From the NCBI GenBank assembly GCA_964399965.1, contig CAYNRX010000006.1:1-64000 (forward strand): a DNA stretch of 64,000 bases, written 5' to 3'. Both the position numbers and the translations under genes were made by a program. The notes beneath the pieces were generated by a model. That model ran no database searches. It was not told the origin of the DNA and saw only the letters and a list, made by a program, of their open reading frames with translations. Source of the stretch: UBA1381 sp964399965 (GTDB taxonomy: Bacteria; Bacillota; Clostridia; UBA1381). Of this stretch, positions 51,794 to 61,000 are shown in pieces (position 1 is the first letter of the stretch; each line of letters opens with the position of its first letter).

Positions 51794-53023
51794 ATGAGAT
51801 CAAAAGATTGTGTAGCGATGATACTTGCGGGAGGCCAGGGAAGCAGGCTGGGAGCATTGACGAAAAATGTGGCAAAGCCGGCAGTTCCTTTCGGCGGCAA
51901 GTACAGGATAATCGATTTTCCGCTGTCGAACTGTGTCCACTCAGGCATAGATACCGTAGGTGTTCTGACGCAGTATCAGCCGTTGGAGCTTAACACCTAT
52001 ATCGGAAACGGCAACCCCTGGGATCTTGACAGGAGCCACGGCGGAGCTTATGTGCTGCCCCCGTATCAGAGCGCCAAGGCCGGCGAGTGGTACAAGGGAA
52101 CAGCTAATGCCATCTATCAGAACATGAGCTTTATGGACGGCTTCAACCCTAAAAATGTGCTGATACTGTCCGGCGACCATATATATAAGATGCACTACGG
52201 CGAGATGCTGAGGGTGCATAAGCAGACGGATGCGGCGATCACGATCGCTGTTATGCCTGTGCCCTGGGAAGAGGCCAGCCGTTTCGGTATAATGAATGTG
52301 GACGATCCCGAGGCGTCGTTTGCTAATATCGTGGAATTTGAGGAAAAGCCCAAGGAGCCCAAGAGCAATCTTGCCTCGATGGGTATATACATATTCAAGT
52401 ATGATGTGCTGAAGCGTTATCTGACAGAGGATGAGAATGATCCTACCTCCTCCAACGACTTCGGCAAGAATATAATCCCCAAGATGCTTGCCAACGGTGA
52501 GAAGATGGTCAGCTGGAGATTTGAGGATTATTGGAAAGACGTGGGAACGATATATTCCCTTTGGGAGGCAAACATGGATCTTATCGACACTCCTCCCAAG
52601 TTCAACCTGAATGACAGAAAGTGGAGCATTTACTCGAGGAACATGGCGCTTGCCCCGCATTATGTGGGCAGAGAGGCCAAGATCTCCAATTCGACAGTTA
52701 CCGAGGGCTGCACGATCTGCGGCGTTGTTGAACATTCGGTGATATTCGGCGGAGTATCCATCGGCGAAGGCAGCCGCGTTGTTGATTCTGTTGTTATGCC
52801 CGGAGCAAAGATCGGGAAGAATGTTACAATAGAGAAGGCAGTTATAGGAAGCGAAGCCGTTATCGGCGACGAAGCGCAGATAGGAACCTTTGACGCCGAT
52901 CCTGCGAACAACGTTTACGCCTCCGATAAGTGCACTCACGGCATAGTGCTGGTTGAGGGCGGCGCAGTTATCGGCGAAAAGATCGGGATCGCGCGCGGTT
53001 CGATGGTAGAAGCTGCTGAATAA
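51794..53023 (+). CDS. glgC: Glucose-1-phosphate adenylyltransferase, catalytic subunit
   Basis: 409 residues. The nucleotide-binding motif ILAGGQGSRLGALT, KPAVPFGGKYRIIDFPLSN and the sugar-phosphate region FEEKPKEP are intact, and the C-terminal left-handed beta helix is present (GCTICGVVEHSVIFGG and repeats). It makes ADP-glucose from ATP and glucose-1-phosphate, the committed step of glycogen synthesis. It pairs with GlgD, whose gene starts 19 nt downstream; in Firmicutes the GlgC/GlgD complex is more active than GlgC alone. Confidence 0.97.
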   Translation: MRSKDCVAMILAGGQGSRLGALTKNVAKPAVPFGGKYRIIDFPLSNCVHSGIDTVGVLTQYQPLELNTYIGNGNPWDLDRSHGGAYVLPPYQSAKAGEWYKGTANAIYQNMSFMDGFNPKNVLILSGDHIYKMHYGEMLRVHKQTDAAITIAVMPVPWEEASRFGIMNVDDPEASFANIVEFEEKPKEPKSNLASMGIYIFKYDVLKRYLTEDENDPTSSNDFGKNIIPKMLANGEKMVSWRFEDYWKDVGTIYSLWEANMDLIDTPPKFNLNDRKWSIYSRNMALAPHYVGREAKISNSTVTEGCTICGVVEHSVIFGGVSIGEGSRVVDSVVMPGAKIGKNVTIEKAVIGSEAVIGDEAQIGTFDADPANNVYASDKCTHGIVLVEGGAVIGEKIGIARGSMVEAAE

Positions 53024-53042
53024 GAGAAGGGAGACTGAAGCA

Positions 53043-54158
53043 ATGAGAGATACAATGGGAATTATTTTAACAAGTGAAGAAAGGATACCGCCTATCACCG
53101 ATATAAGAGCGGTAGCCGCTCTTCCGATCGCGGGCAGATATAGGATAATCGATTTTGTACTGTCGAACATGGCCAACGCCGGGATCACGAATATAGGTGT
53201 GGCGACAGAGACGAATTATTCATCACTGATGGATCATATCCGTTCCGGAAAACCGTGGGATCTTGACAGAAAGAACCAGGGTCTCAATATCCTGCCGCCG
53301 AACCTGGAGAATGTTTCCTACGGCGTTATCAAGGGTAATATAGATATGCTGGCCGGCATATCTGATTATATCCACAGAAGCCATCAGACGTACGTTATCC
53401 TTTGCATAGGCAACAGCCTCTGCAATATAGATTTCGAGGCTGTGGTGCAGAACCATAAGGATACCCAGGCCGATATTACCGCGATATACAAGGATATGTC
53501 GGGCATACCGGAGACCGATCTGTCGCGATTCACGCTTATAGAGACCGATGATGACAACAAGGTCACCGATATCGAAGTGCAGCCCTATTATCCCAAGAGC
53601 GCGAAGGCCGCCATGGACGTTTACGTTATGGAAAAGGCGCTTCTGGAGAGCATCGTGGACGAGTGCAGCGCCAGAGGAGATCATGATTTTATCAAGGACG
53701 CCCTTGTAAAGAAAATGGATGGTCTGAGGATATACGGCTACGAATACACAGGCTATATGGATAAAATTGACTCCTTGAAGTCATACTATAAAAACAACAT
53801 GATATTCTTAAACGGCGATATAAGAGCGGAGCTGTTTAATCCGCAGAATCCCATCTATACTAAGACGAAGGATCAGTCGCCGACAAGATACGGAGAGGGA
53901 GCGGTTGTTGAAAACAGCTTTATCTCCGATGGCTGCAATATAGAGGGCACGGTCGTAAACTGCGTGCTTTCGCGCGGAGTAAAGGTAAATAAGGGAGCTG
54001 TTATAAAGAACTCCATCATCATGCAGGATTCAGTGATCGAGGAGAACGTAGAGCTTGACCATGTAATATTCGATAAGGAAGTTTATATTACCAAGGGCAG
54101 GAAGCTCATCGGTCAGGAGAGCTATCCGCTGGCAATAGCCAAGGGGACTCGTATATAA
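53043..54158 (+). CDS. glgD: GlgD, non-catalytic partner of glucose-1-phosphate adenylyltransferase
   Basis: 371 residues, homologous to GlgC but the ATP loop GGxGxRL is missing: the N-terminus reads MGIILTSEERIPPITDIR before LPIAGRYRIIDFVLSN. That loss and the shorter length are hallmarks of GlgD. The C-terminal beta helix is kept (DGCNIEGTVVNCVLSRGVKV). It acts as a regulatory or stabilising subunit of GlgC. GAAGGGAG precedes the ATG. A hairpin follows, and then glgA has its own promoter. Confidence 0.95.
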   Translation: MRDTMGIILTSEERIPPITDIRAVAALPIAGRYRIIDFVLSNMANAGITNIGVATETNYSSLMDHIRSGKPWDLDRKNQGLNILPPNLENVSYGVIKGNIDMLAGISDYIHRSHQTYVILCIGNSLCNIDFEAVVQNHKDTQADITAIYKDMSGIPETDLSRFTLIETDDDNKVTDIEVQPYYPKSAKAAMDVYVMEKALLESIVDECSARGDHDFIKDALVKKMDGLRIYGYEYTGYMDKIDSLKSYYKNNMIFLNGDIRAELFNPQNPIYTKTKDQSPTRYGEGAVVENSFISDGCNIEGTVVNCVLSRGVKVNKGAVIKNSIIMQDSVIEENVELDHVIFDKEVYITKGRKLIGQESYPLAIAKGTRI

Positions 54159-54163
54159 CATTT

Positions 54164-54212
54164 TACCGCAAAGAGGTATCCGCGCTTTTTGGGCGCGGAC
54201 ACTTCTGCGGTA
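54164..54212 (+). other. Intergenic hairpin between glgD and glgA
   Basis: Two-part stem: TACCGCA / TGCGGTA outside and TCCGCGC / GCGCGGA inside, with asymmetric internal bulges. There is no T run directly after it, so a weak terminator or mRNA stability element is likely. Confidence 0.6.
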
Positions 54213-54351
54213 TGCGGCAAAAATTTTGCTGACCGATAAAGCTGCCTGTTCACAGTTGTCATATTTTTGTGATATACTTGCGACTGGCTGAGGGCAAATA
54301 TATATGATTTTTGGTAAAAAGACAGAAATTTGTAAAATCTTGATGAAAAAT

Positions 54352-54380
54352 TTGACAAACGGTCGAATATGATTTAAAAT
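54352..54380 (+). promoter_or_regulatory. Promoter of glgA
   Basis: TTGACA, 17 nt, TAAAAT, about 45 nt ahead of glgA. It allows glgA-glgP to be made separately from glgBCD. Confidence 0.85.
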
Positions 54381-54426
54381 ATATAGGGTTGACTGTGTTG
54401 TCGTTATGTGAAAGGACATGATCCGT

Positions 54427-56310
54427 ATGAAAGTTTTGTTTGCAACCTCAGAGGCGGCGCCGTTTGTTAAAACGGGCGGTCTGGGCGATGTTGCCGGTTC
54501 GCTTCCGGCCGCACTGCGTGAAAAGGACGTGGACGCCAGGGTAATATTGCCTCTGTACAGGTGCATCCCGCAGCACTTTAAAGAGAAGATGACATATCTT
54601 TTCCACATCTATATCGACATGGCGTGGAGAAAGCAGTATTGCGGCGTATTCCAGATGGAATACAATGGCTGCATATACTATTTCCTTGATAATGAATTTT
54701 ACTTCAACGGAGATACTCCGTATAGCTACATCCATCTGGACTGCGAGAAGTTTATATTCTTTTCCAAGGCGCTTTTGTCGGTACTGCCGTCGCTCAACTT
54801 CCGCCCGGACGTTATACACTGCAATGACTGGCAGACAGGTCCGGTGCCGGTATTCCTTGATACGTTCCTTGACAATCCGTTCTACCGCGGCATAAAAACC
54901 GTTATGACGGTACATAACCTTAAGTTCCAGGGAAGATGGGATCTTAAGGGGATAAAGGACGCTATGGGTATAAGCGACTATTATTTCACATCCGATAAGC
55001 TGGAATACTACCGGGACGCAAACCTTTTAAAGGGCGGCCTTGTATATGCCAACAAAATAACTACGGTAAGCTCCACCTATGCGTGGGAGATAACCACGCC
55101 GGAGTACGGCGAGGGGCTTGACAAGCTGCTTGCCGCCAGGAGAAACGATCTTTCGGGTATTGTAAACGGTATTTCCTACACAGACTGGAATCCGGAAACA
55201 GACGATATGATCTATGCTAAGTATTCTCTTAAAGATGTAAATGAGAAGAAACGCGAGAACAAGATGGCTCTGCAAAGGGATCTCGGTCTGCCGGAGGATC
55301 CGGATACGATGATGATAGGAGTCGTTTCCCGTCTTACCGATCAGAAGGGCTTCGATCTGGTAGCCTACGTTCTGGAACAGCTGTGCCAGAGCCGCGTTCA
55401 GCTCGTGGTACTGGGCACAGGAGATGAAAAGTATGAAAATCTCTTCCGCCACTATGCGTGGAAATATCCCGATAAGGTATCGGCGCAGATATACTTCTCA
55501 AACGAGATGTCGCATAAGATCTATGCCGCCTCGGATGCGTTCCTGATGCCTTCGAGATTCGAACCGTGCGGACTTTCACAGCTTATCAGCTTCCGCTACG
55601 GAACAGTGCCGATCGTAAGAGAGACCGGAGGTCTGAAGGATACGGTATGGTCGTATAACGAATTTACCGGCGAGGGCACGGGATTTTCATTCAAAAATTA
55701 CAATGCCGGCGAGATGCTCAACATAATCTGGTACGCTATGCAGGTGTTCTACGATAAAAAAGACGCCTGGAACGGTCTGATAAAGACCGGAATGGAATCA
55801 GATTTCTCGTGGAATATATCGGCCAATAAGTACATTGAATTGTACAAGGAAATGACCGGTATCTACGAATGGGCTCCGCTGGAGAAAAAAAAACCTCTGA
55901 CGGCTGAAAACGGGGCTTCCGCACAGGAAGAACCGGCAAATGAGCCGGAGGAAGATCCGTCCTTTGAGGAAACGATCGCAGCAGCTGCCGAAAAATCAAC
56001 GCAGGCGATAGTCGAGGAAGTAAAGGAAAAAGAGGCCAGGAAGGCGGAGACGGCCGCTATTCGTTCCGGTAAGAGCGCCGAAGCGGAGGAAAAGCCCAAA
56101 AAGACCCGCACGACTGCCAAAAAGACTTCCACAGCTAAGAAGACAGCTGCCAAGACACAGACGACAGCCAAGACAAAAGCCGTTTCGGAAGAAAAAACAT
56201 CTGAAAAAACGGCCAAAGAGCCGGCCGCAAAACCGGCTGCCAAAAAGCCGGGTCGGCCGAAAAAGAGTGCTTCGGCCGCCGAAAAAGAGGCGGATAAAGC
56301 CGAAAAATAA
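54427..56310 (+). CDS. glgA: Glycogen synthase with histone-H1-like, AT-hook-bearing C-terminal tail
   Basis: 627 residues against about 480 usual. The GT5 synthase is complete: KTGGLGDVAGSLP (ADP-glucose loop), HCNDWQTGPVP, TVHNLKFQG, SRLTDQKGFD, GTGDEKYE and PSRFEPCGLSQL. It ends near residue 485. The remaining ~138 residues begin acidic (EEPANEPEEDPSFEET) and turn Lys/Ala/Thr-rich (TAKKTSTAKKTAAKTQTTAK), closing with KKPGRPKKSAS, an AT-hook-like GRP core. A run of nine A residues (55885-55893) codes the three Lys at the junction. Start ATG 54427 with AAAGGA 10 nt upstream. Elongates glycogen from ADP-glucose; the tail's role is unknown. Confidence 0.95.
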   Translation: MKVLFATSEAAPFVKTGGLGDVAGSLPAALREKDVDARVILPLYRCIPQHFKEKMTYLFHIYIDMAWRKQYCGVFQMEYNGCIYYFLDNEFYFNGDTPYSYIHLDCEKFIFFSKALLSVLPSLNFRPDVIHCNDWQTGPVPVFLDTFLDNPFYRGIKTVMTVHNLKFQGRWDLKGIKDAMGISDYYFTSDKLEYYRDANLLKGGLVYANKITTVSSTYAWEITTPEYGEGLDKLLAARRNDLSGIVNGISYTDWNPETDDMIYAKYSLKDVNEKKRENKMALQRDLGLPEDPDTMMIGVVSRLTDQKGFDLVAYVLEQLCQSRVQLVVLGTGDEKYENLFRHYAWKYPDKVSAQIYFSNEMSHKIYAASDAFLMPSRFEPCGLSQLISFRYGTVPIVRETGGLKDTVWSYNEFTGEGTGFSFKNYNAGEMLNIIWYAMQVFYDKKDAWNGLIKTGMESDFSWNISANKYIELYKEMTGIYEWAPLEKKKPLTAENGASAQEEPANEPEEDPSFEETIAAAAEKSTQAIVEEVKEKEARKAETAAIRSGKSAEAEEKPKKTRTTAKKTSTAKKTAAKTQTTAKTKAVSEEKTSEKTAKEPAAKPAAKKPGRPKKSASAAEKEADKAEK

Positions 56311-56349
56311 GCTTCGGCCAAATTTTATTTAAAGAAGGGAATGGATATA

Positions 56350-58836
56350 ATGCCGGAAATCACTAAAACGGTTTCAGCAGCAAAGAAGCTTACTCCGAAG
56401 GAGGAGGCTTTAAGGAAGGAGATCATCGGAAAGGTCAACAGACATTTCGGTAAGGTCATGGAGGAGGCTACTCCGCATATGATCTATACCGCCTGTGCTC
56501 TGACAGCCAGAGACAGGATAATGGAAAAATGGGCCGTTTCGCATCAGGAGGTCAAGGAGGAAGGCTCTAAGAAGCTCTATTATCTTTCGTTTGAGTTCCT
56601 AATGGGACGTCTGCTTACGACCAATATCCTGAATCTTATGCAGACAGAGGAGTATGTACACGTATTGGAATCGCTCGGCTACAGCCTTAACGAGGTAGCG
56701 GAGCTGGAGAACGATGCGGGACTGGGTAACGGCGGTCTGGGCAGACTTGCCGCCTGCTTTATCGATTCGCTGACAACGATGGATCTGCCGGCTTACGGCG
56801 GCACTATCCGTTATGAGTACGGTCTGTTCAAGCAAAAAATAGTTGACGGCTATCAGATAGAGCTGCCCGATCCTTGGCTGGAAAACGGAAATGAGTGGGA
56901 GATCGCGCGTCCGGAGGAAACAGTAGAGGTAAAATTTGGCGGACAGGTCTATACCGACTGGCATGAGGGAAGATTCAGCTTCCGTTATGAGAACTCGCAT
57001 ACTATCCTGGCTATGCCTTACGATGTTCCGCTGTGCGGATATGATTCTAAGATCGTAAACAAGCTCAGACTGTGGAGTGCGAAGTCTCCCAACCGTATGA
57101 ACATGAAGGAATTCAACAGCGGTAACTATGTCAGAGCGGTCGAGGAGAGAGAGCTTGCAGAGGTAATTTCCGGCGTTCTTTATCCCGAAGACAATCATAC
57201 AGAAGGTAAGGAGCTGCGTTTGAAGCAGCAGTATTTCCTGGTATCGGCAACATTGCAGTGGATTTTGAAGGACTTCAAGCACAGATACGGCAATAAGCTG
57301 AACCTGCTGCCGGATAAGATAGTTATCCACATAAATGATACCCATCCGACGCTTGCTATCCCGGAGATGATGCGCCTGCTCATGGACGAGGAAGGCATGG
57401 GCTGGGATGATGCCTGGGAGATAGTGACCAAGATCTTCGCCTATACAAACCACACGGTAATGGCCGAGGCGCTGGAGAAGTGGCCGGTTGATATGTTCAA
57501 CCGCGTGCTGCCGAGAATATACATGATCGTGCAGGAGATAAACAGACGCCTTATGGAAAGGCTGAACATAGTATATCCCAACGATCCCAAAAAACACGAA
57601 TATATGGCAGTTATTGCTAACGGCCAGGTGTTCATGGCCAATCTTTGCCTTGCCAGCTGCTTTGCGGTAAACGGTGTTGCCAAGCTGCACACAGAGATAC
57701 TCAAAAGAGATATCTTCGCTGACTACTACCGTCTTGATCCTTCAAGATTCCACGCTATAACCAACGGTATAACGTTCCGCCGCTGGATATGCAATTGTAA
57801 TCCTGAGCTTGCCGACCTTATCTCCTCGAAGATAGGTATCGATTGGATCAAAGATTACGATCAGTTGGCCGGTATCCGCAAATATGCCAAAGATAAGGAA
57901 TTTCAGAAGAAGTTCGATGAGATAAAGCGGAACAATAAGGTTCGTCTTGCCGCATATATAAAAGAACACAACCATATAGACGTTAATCCGGATTCGATAT
58001 TTGATGTACAGTGTAAGCGACTGCATGAGTATAAGCGTCAGCTGATGAATATCCTTCATGTTATGGCTGAGTACAATAAGCTTGTATCCGACCGGAAGTA
58101 TTTTGAGGAATATTATCCCAAGACATATATATTTGCCGCTAAGGCTGCCCCGGGCTATGCAAGAGCGAAGCTCATCATCAAGCTGATAAATACAGTGGCA
58201 GACAAAGTGAACAATGATCCGCGTGTAGCCGGAAAATTGCAGGTAGTGTTCCTGGAAAACTATTCTGTATCGATTGCTGAGAAGCTGATAATCGCCGCCG
58301 ATATCTCCGAGCAGATATCGACTGCCGGAAAAGAGGCCTCCGGTACCGGTAACATGAAATTCATGCTCAACGGCGCTGTTACAATAGGTACGCTTGACGG
58401 TGCCAATGTGGAGATGCTTGAGCAGGTAGGCGAGGATAATATCTATATCTTCGGTCTTAAGGAAGAGGAAGTAGCCGCAAGAGTGCAGTATCCGGGTACC
58501 GACGAGGTAAAGGATATATATGCGGAGAACGGTTCCTTGAGACAGGTGCTTGATCAGCTGATAGATGGATCGCTGATAGAAGGGAATCACCAAATGTTCC
58601 GCGATCTGTATCAGACGCTGCTGTTCGGCGATTACGGTCATCCGGATACTTATATGGTGCTGCGTGATTTCGAGGATTACACAAGCACGCAGGAGAGAAT
58701 ATCTAAGGATTACCAGAACAGGGAAAAGTGGCTGGAGATGGCGATAATGAATACCGCGTCAGCAGGATTTTTCTCCAGTGACAGAACTATCGGCGAATAC
58801 AATGATAAGATCTGGCATTTAGAACCGATCAAATAA
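56350..58836 (+). CDS. glgP: Glycogen/starch phosphorylase
   Basis: 828 residues. GT35 motifs: SFEFLMGRLL, NDAGLGNGGLGRLAACF, GTIRYEYGLF, and the PLP lysine in EASGTGNMKFMLNGA, with QVVFLENYSVSIAEKLI nearby. It releases glucose-1-phosphate from glycogen ends using phosphate. ATG 56350 is favoured, since one at 56341 abuts the GAAGGGA ribosome site. It lies 39 nt after glgA, so synthesis and breakdown enzymes are made together. A terminator follows. Confidence 0.97.
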   Translation: MPEITKTVSAAKKLTPKEEALRKEIIGKVNRHFGKVMEEATPHMIYTACALTARDRIMEKWAVSHQEVKEEGSKKLYYLSFEFLMGRLLTTNILNLMQTEEYVHVLESLGYSLNEVAELENDAGLGNGGLGRLAACFIDSLTTMDLPAYGGTIRYEYGLFKQKIVDGYQIELPDPWLENGNEWEIARPEETVEVKFGGQVYTDWHEGRFSFRYENSHTILAMPYDVPLCGYDSKIVNKLRLWSAKSPNRMNMKEFNSGNYVRAVEERELAEVISGVLYPEDNHTEGKELRLKQQYFLVSATLQWILKDFKHRYGNKLNLLPDKIVIHINDTHPTLAIPEMMRLLMDEEGMGWDDAWEIVTKIFAYTNHTVMAEALEKWPVDMFNRVLPRIYMIVQEINRRLMERLNIVYPNDPKKHEYMAVIANGQVFMANLCLASCFAVNGVAKLHTEILKRDIFADYYRLDPSRFHAITNGITFRRWICNCNPELADLISSKIGIDWIKDYDQLAGIRKYAKDKEFQKKFDEIKRNNKVRLAAYIKEHNHIDVNPDSIFDVQCKRLHEYKRQLMNILHVMAEYNKLVSDRKYFEEYYPKTYIFAAKAAPGYARAKLIIKLINTVADKVNNDPRVAGKLQVVFLENYSVSIAEKLIIAADISEQISTAGKEASGTGNMKFMLNGAVTIGTLDGANVEMLEQVGEDNIYIFGLKEEEVAARVQYPGTDEVKDIYAENGSLRQVLDQLIDGSLIEGNHQMFRDLYQTLLFGDYGHPDTYMVLRDFEDYTSTQERISKDYQNREKWLEMAIMNTASAGFFSSDRTIGEYNDKIWHLEPIK

Positions 58837-58852
58837 GTAAAAATTATCCATC

Positions 58853-58887
58853 GGAACGTCTGCCGGTGCGGCAGACGTTCCCTTTTT
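58853..58887 (+). terminator. Terminator after glgP
   Basis: Perfect stem GGAACGTCTGCC / GGCAGACGTTCC, five-base loop, then CTTTTT. Confidence 0.92.
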
Positions 58888-58912
58888 CAATTTAGACGGG
58901 GGAATGCAGAAT

Positions 58913-60901
58913 ATGATGACAACGATAGATTTGGAGCACAATTCCAGGGAGCGGTTCTACCGTAAACCATTCGGCGCCGTCACCTGCGGCACGTCGATAC
59001 GGCTGCGTCTGGCGGTAAGCGGCTTCGGCATACCGGCGGCGGTGCGGCTGGTATATACCGTAGACGGTAAAGAACCGGTAAAGAAGAATATGCCTTATCT
59101 ATTCACATTGGGAAGAAATAATGTTTATAATATACGTATTTCGGTGCCGGAGGAGCCGTGTCTGATATGGTATTACTTTGAGGTGGTTACCGATGCGGGC
59201 GTTGTATACTACGGCAACAACCGTAAAAATTGGGGCGGAGTCGGGGAAATGAGCTTCCATATGCCCGATCACGCTTTTCAGATAACGGTCTATAAAGAGG
59301 GCTACAAGACCCCGGAATGGTTCCAGCAGAGCGTTGTATATCAGATATTCCCCGACCGTTTTTATAACGGCAATGAAGACGGCTCGTTTTTAGGCGATAG
59401 GGAGGATATAATAAAACGACAATGGGGCGAGATGCCGTATTACAAGGCGGAGCAGTTCGGCGGAGAGTATCTGTCCAACGATTTCTTTGGCGGCAATCTC
59501 AAGGGGATAATGAAAAAGCTGCCCTACTTAAAAGATCTGGGTATCTCCGTTATATACCTAAACCCGATTTTCCGCGCCTATTCCAACCACCGTTACGATA
59601 CCGGCAGTTATGAGGAAATAGACCCCATGCTTGGTACCGAGGAGGATTTTAAAAGGCTGTGCAGCACGGCCGAGGAAATGGGGATACGCGTGATCCTTGA
59701 CGGCGTGTTCAATCATACCGGAAGCGATAGTATGTATTTCAACAAAAAGGGCACCTATGATTCCGTGGGTGCTTATCAATCGAAGGATTCGCCCTATTAC
59801 AGCTGGTATCGCTTTTTTGAGTATCCCGAAAAGTATGAATCCTGGTGGGGTATGACGACGCTGCCGCAGGTGGAGGAGAAGGATGAGGAATACCGGGATT
59901 ATATTCTCCACCGCCATGACGCTATCGTAAAGAGATGGCTGCGGGCCGGGGCTTCCGGCTGGCGACTGGATGTTGTCGATGAGCTGCCGGACTTTTTCGT
60001 CAAAGAGCTTAGGGGCGAGGTAAAGCAGGAAAAGGAAGATGCAGTAATAATCGGTGAGGTCTGGGAGGACGCGTCCAATAAGATGGCCCACGGTGAGCGC
60101 AGGCAGTATTTCATGGGCGATGAGCTTGATTCGGTTATGAATTATCCTATGAGGACGGCGATAGTAAGCGCAGTGTTGGGACATATCGATGCCAAGGAAT
60201 TGAGCGAGACGCTGTATTCGCTGAAAGAAAATTATCCGCGTCCGGCATATTATTCGCTTCTGAATATGATATCGAGCCACGATGTGGAGAGGATATTGAC
60301 GCTAATGGGCGATGTGCCGGAGCGTCACAGTGTCGACAAGGATTTCCAGGCTGCATTCCACCTGGACGGTTATGCGCTGCAGGTGGCGCGGGAGCGCGCT
60401 TGTCTGGCGATGGGGCTGCAAATGACGCTGCCGGGCGTGCCCTGCATATATTACGGGGATGAGATCGGTATGCAGGGGTATGGCGATCCTTTCAGCCGCC
60501 AGACCTTCGATTGGGAGAATCGCGACGAGTATATATTCACGCTTTATAAGCGGATGATAAAACTGAGAAATTCTTCGCCGGCCTTTACGAAGGGCGAATT
60601 TGAGAGCGTGTACACGATAGGCAGGGTCTACGGATTTGTCAGATACTATATCGATGAGGAAGAAGATATCTGTGAAAAATACGTGATGGTGGCCAATATC
60701 GGCACCAATGCAGAACGGATACGGCTTGACGTAGCCAAATTCGGTATTTATCGTATGCGCGAAGTGAGTACGCTTGAGGATGTTGTCGTTGACAGTGAGG
60801 ATGGCATATACTTTATCGATGTGCCGCAGCGGTTCATAAAAATATTCCGTGCCGAGATCAGGACGCCCGAAGAGGAGACGGTGGAGGACGAAACTGAATA
60901 A
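58913..60901 (+). CDS. GH13 alpha-glycosidase (neopullulanase/cyclomaltodextrinase type)
   Basis: 662 residues. An N-terminal beta domain of about 120 residues (CBM34-like position) precedes the barrel: QSVVYQIFPDRFYNG, DGVFNHTG, the nucleophile Asp in GWRLDVVDELP, the acid Glu in VIIGEVWEDA and the His-Asp pair in MISSHDVERIL. The insertion DFFGGNLKG after strand 3 fits the neopullulanase/cyclomaltodextrinase group. It cleaves alpha-1,4 (and perhaps 1,6) links in maltodextrins or glycogen fragments; no signal peptide, so intracellular. It may debranch outputs of GlgP. GGGGGA lies before ATG 58913. Confidence 0.9.
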   Translation: MMTTIDLEHNSRERFYRKPFGAVTCGTSIRLRLAVSGFGIPAAVRLVYTVDGKEPVKKNMPYLFTLGRNNVYNIRISVPEEPCLIWYYFEVVTDAGVVYYGNNRKNWGGVGEMSFHMPDHAFQITVYKEGYKTPEWFQQSVVYQIFPDRFYNGNEDGSFLGDREDIIKRQWGEMPYYKAEQFGGEYLSNDFFGGNLKGIMKKLPYLKDLGISVIYLNPIFRAYSNHRYDTGSYEEIDPMLGTEEDFKRLCSTAEEMGIRVILDGVFNHTGSDSMYFNKKGTYDSVGAYQSKDSPYYSWYRFFEYPEKYESWWGMTTLPQVEEKDEEYRDYILHRHDAIVKRWLRAGASGWRLDVVDELPDFFVKELRGEVKQEKEDAVIIGEVWEDASNKMAHGERRQYFMGDELDSVMNYPMRTAIVSAVLGHIDAKELSETLYSLKENYPRPAYYSLLNMISSHDVERILTLMGDVPERHSVDKDFQAAFHLDGYALQVARERACLAMGLQMTLPGVPCIYYGDEIGMQGYGDPFSRQTFDWENRDEYIFTLYKRMIKLRNSSPAFTKGEFESVYTIGRVYGFVRYYIDEEEDICEKYVMVANIGTNAERIRLDVAKFGIYRMREVSTLEDVVVDSEDGIYFIDVPQRFIKIFRAEIRTPEEETVEDETE

Positions 60902-60935
60902 AGCGTTAATTTTTCGTTAAGTTTGGGAAAAACAG

Positions 60936-60964
60936 TTGCAATTTTTCTGTGCATATGATATAAT
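60936..60964 (+). promoter_or_regulatory. Promoter of the RpiB-family gene
   Basis: TTGCAA, 17 nt, TATAAT with TGA before the -10. Confidence 0.78.
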
Positions 60965-61000
60965 GACAGTGTAAAATCTATAGAAAGAAGGATGCCATAC

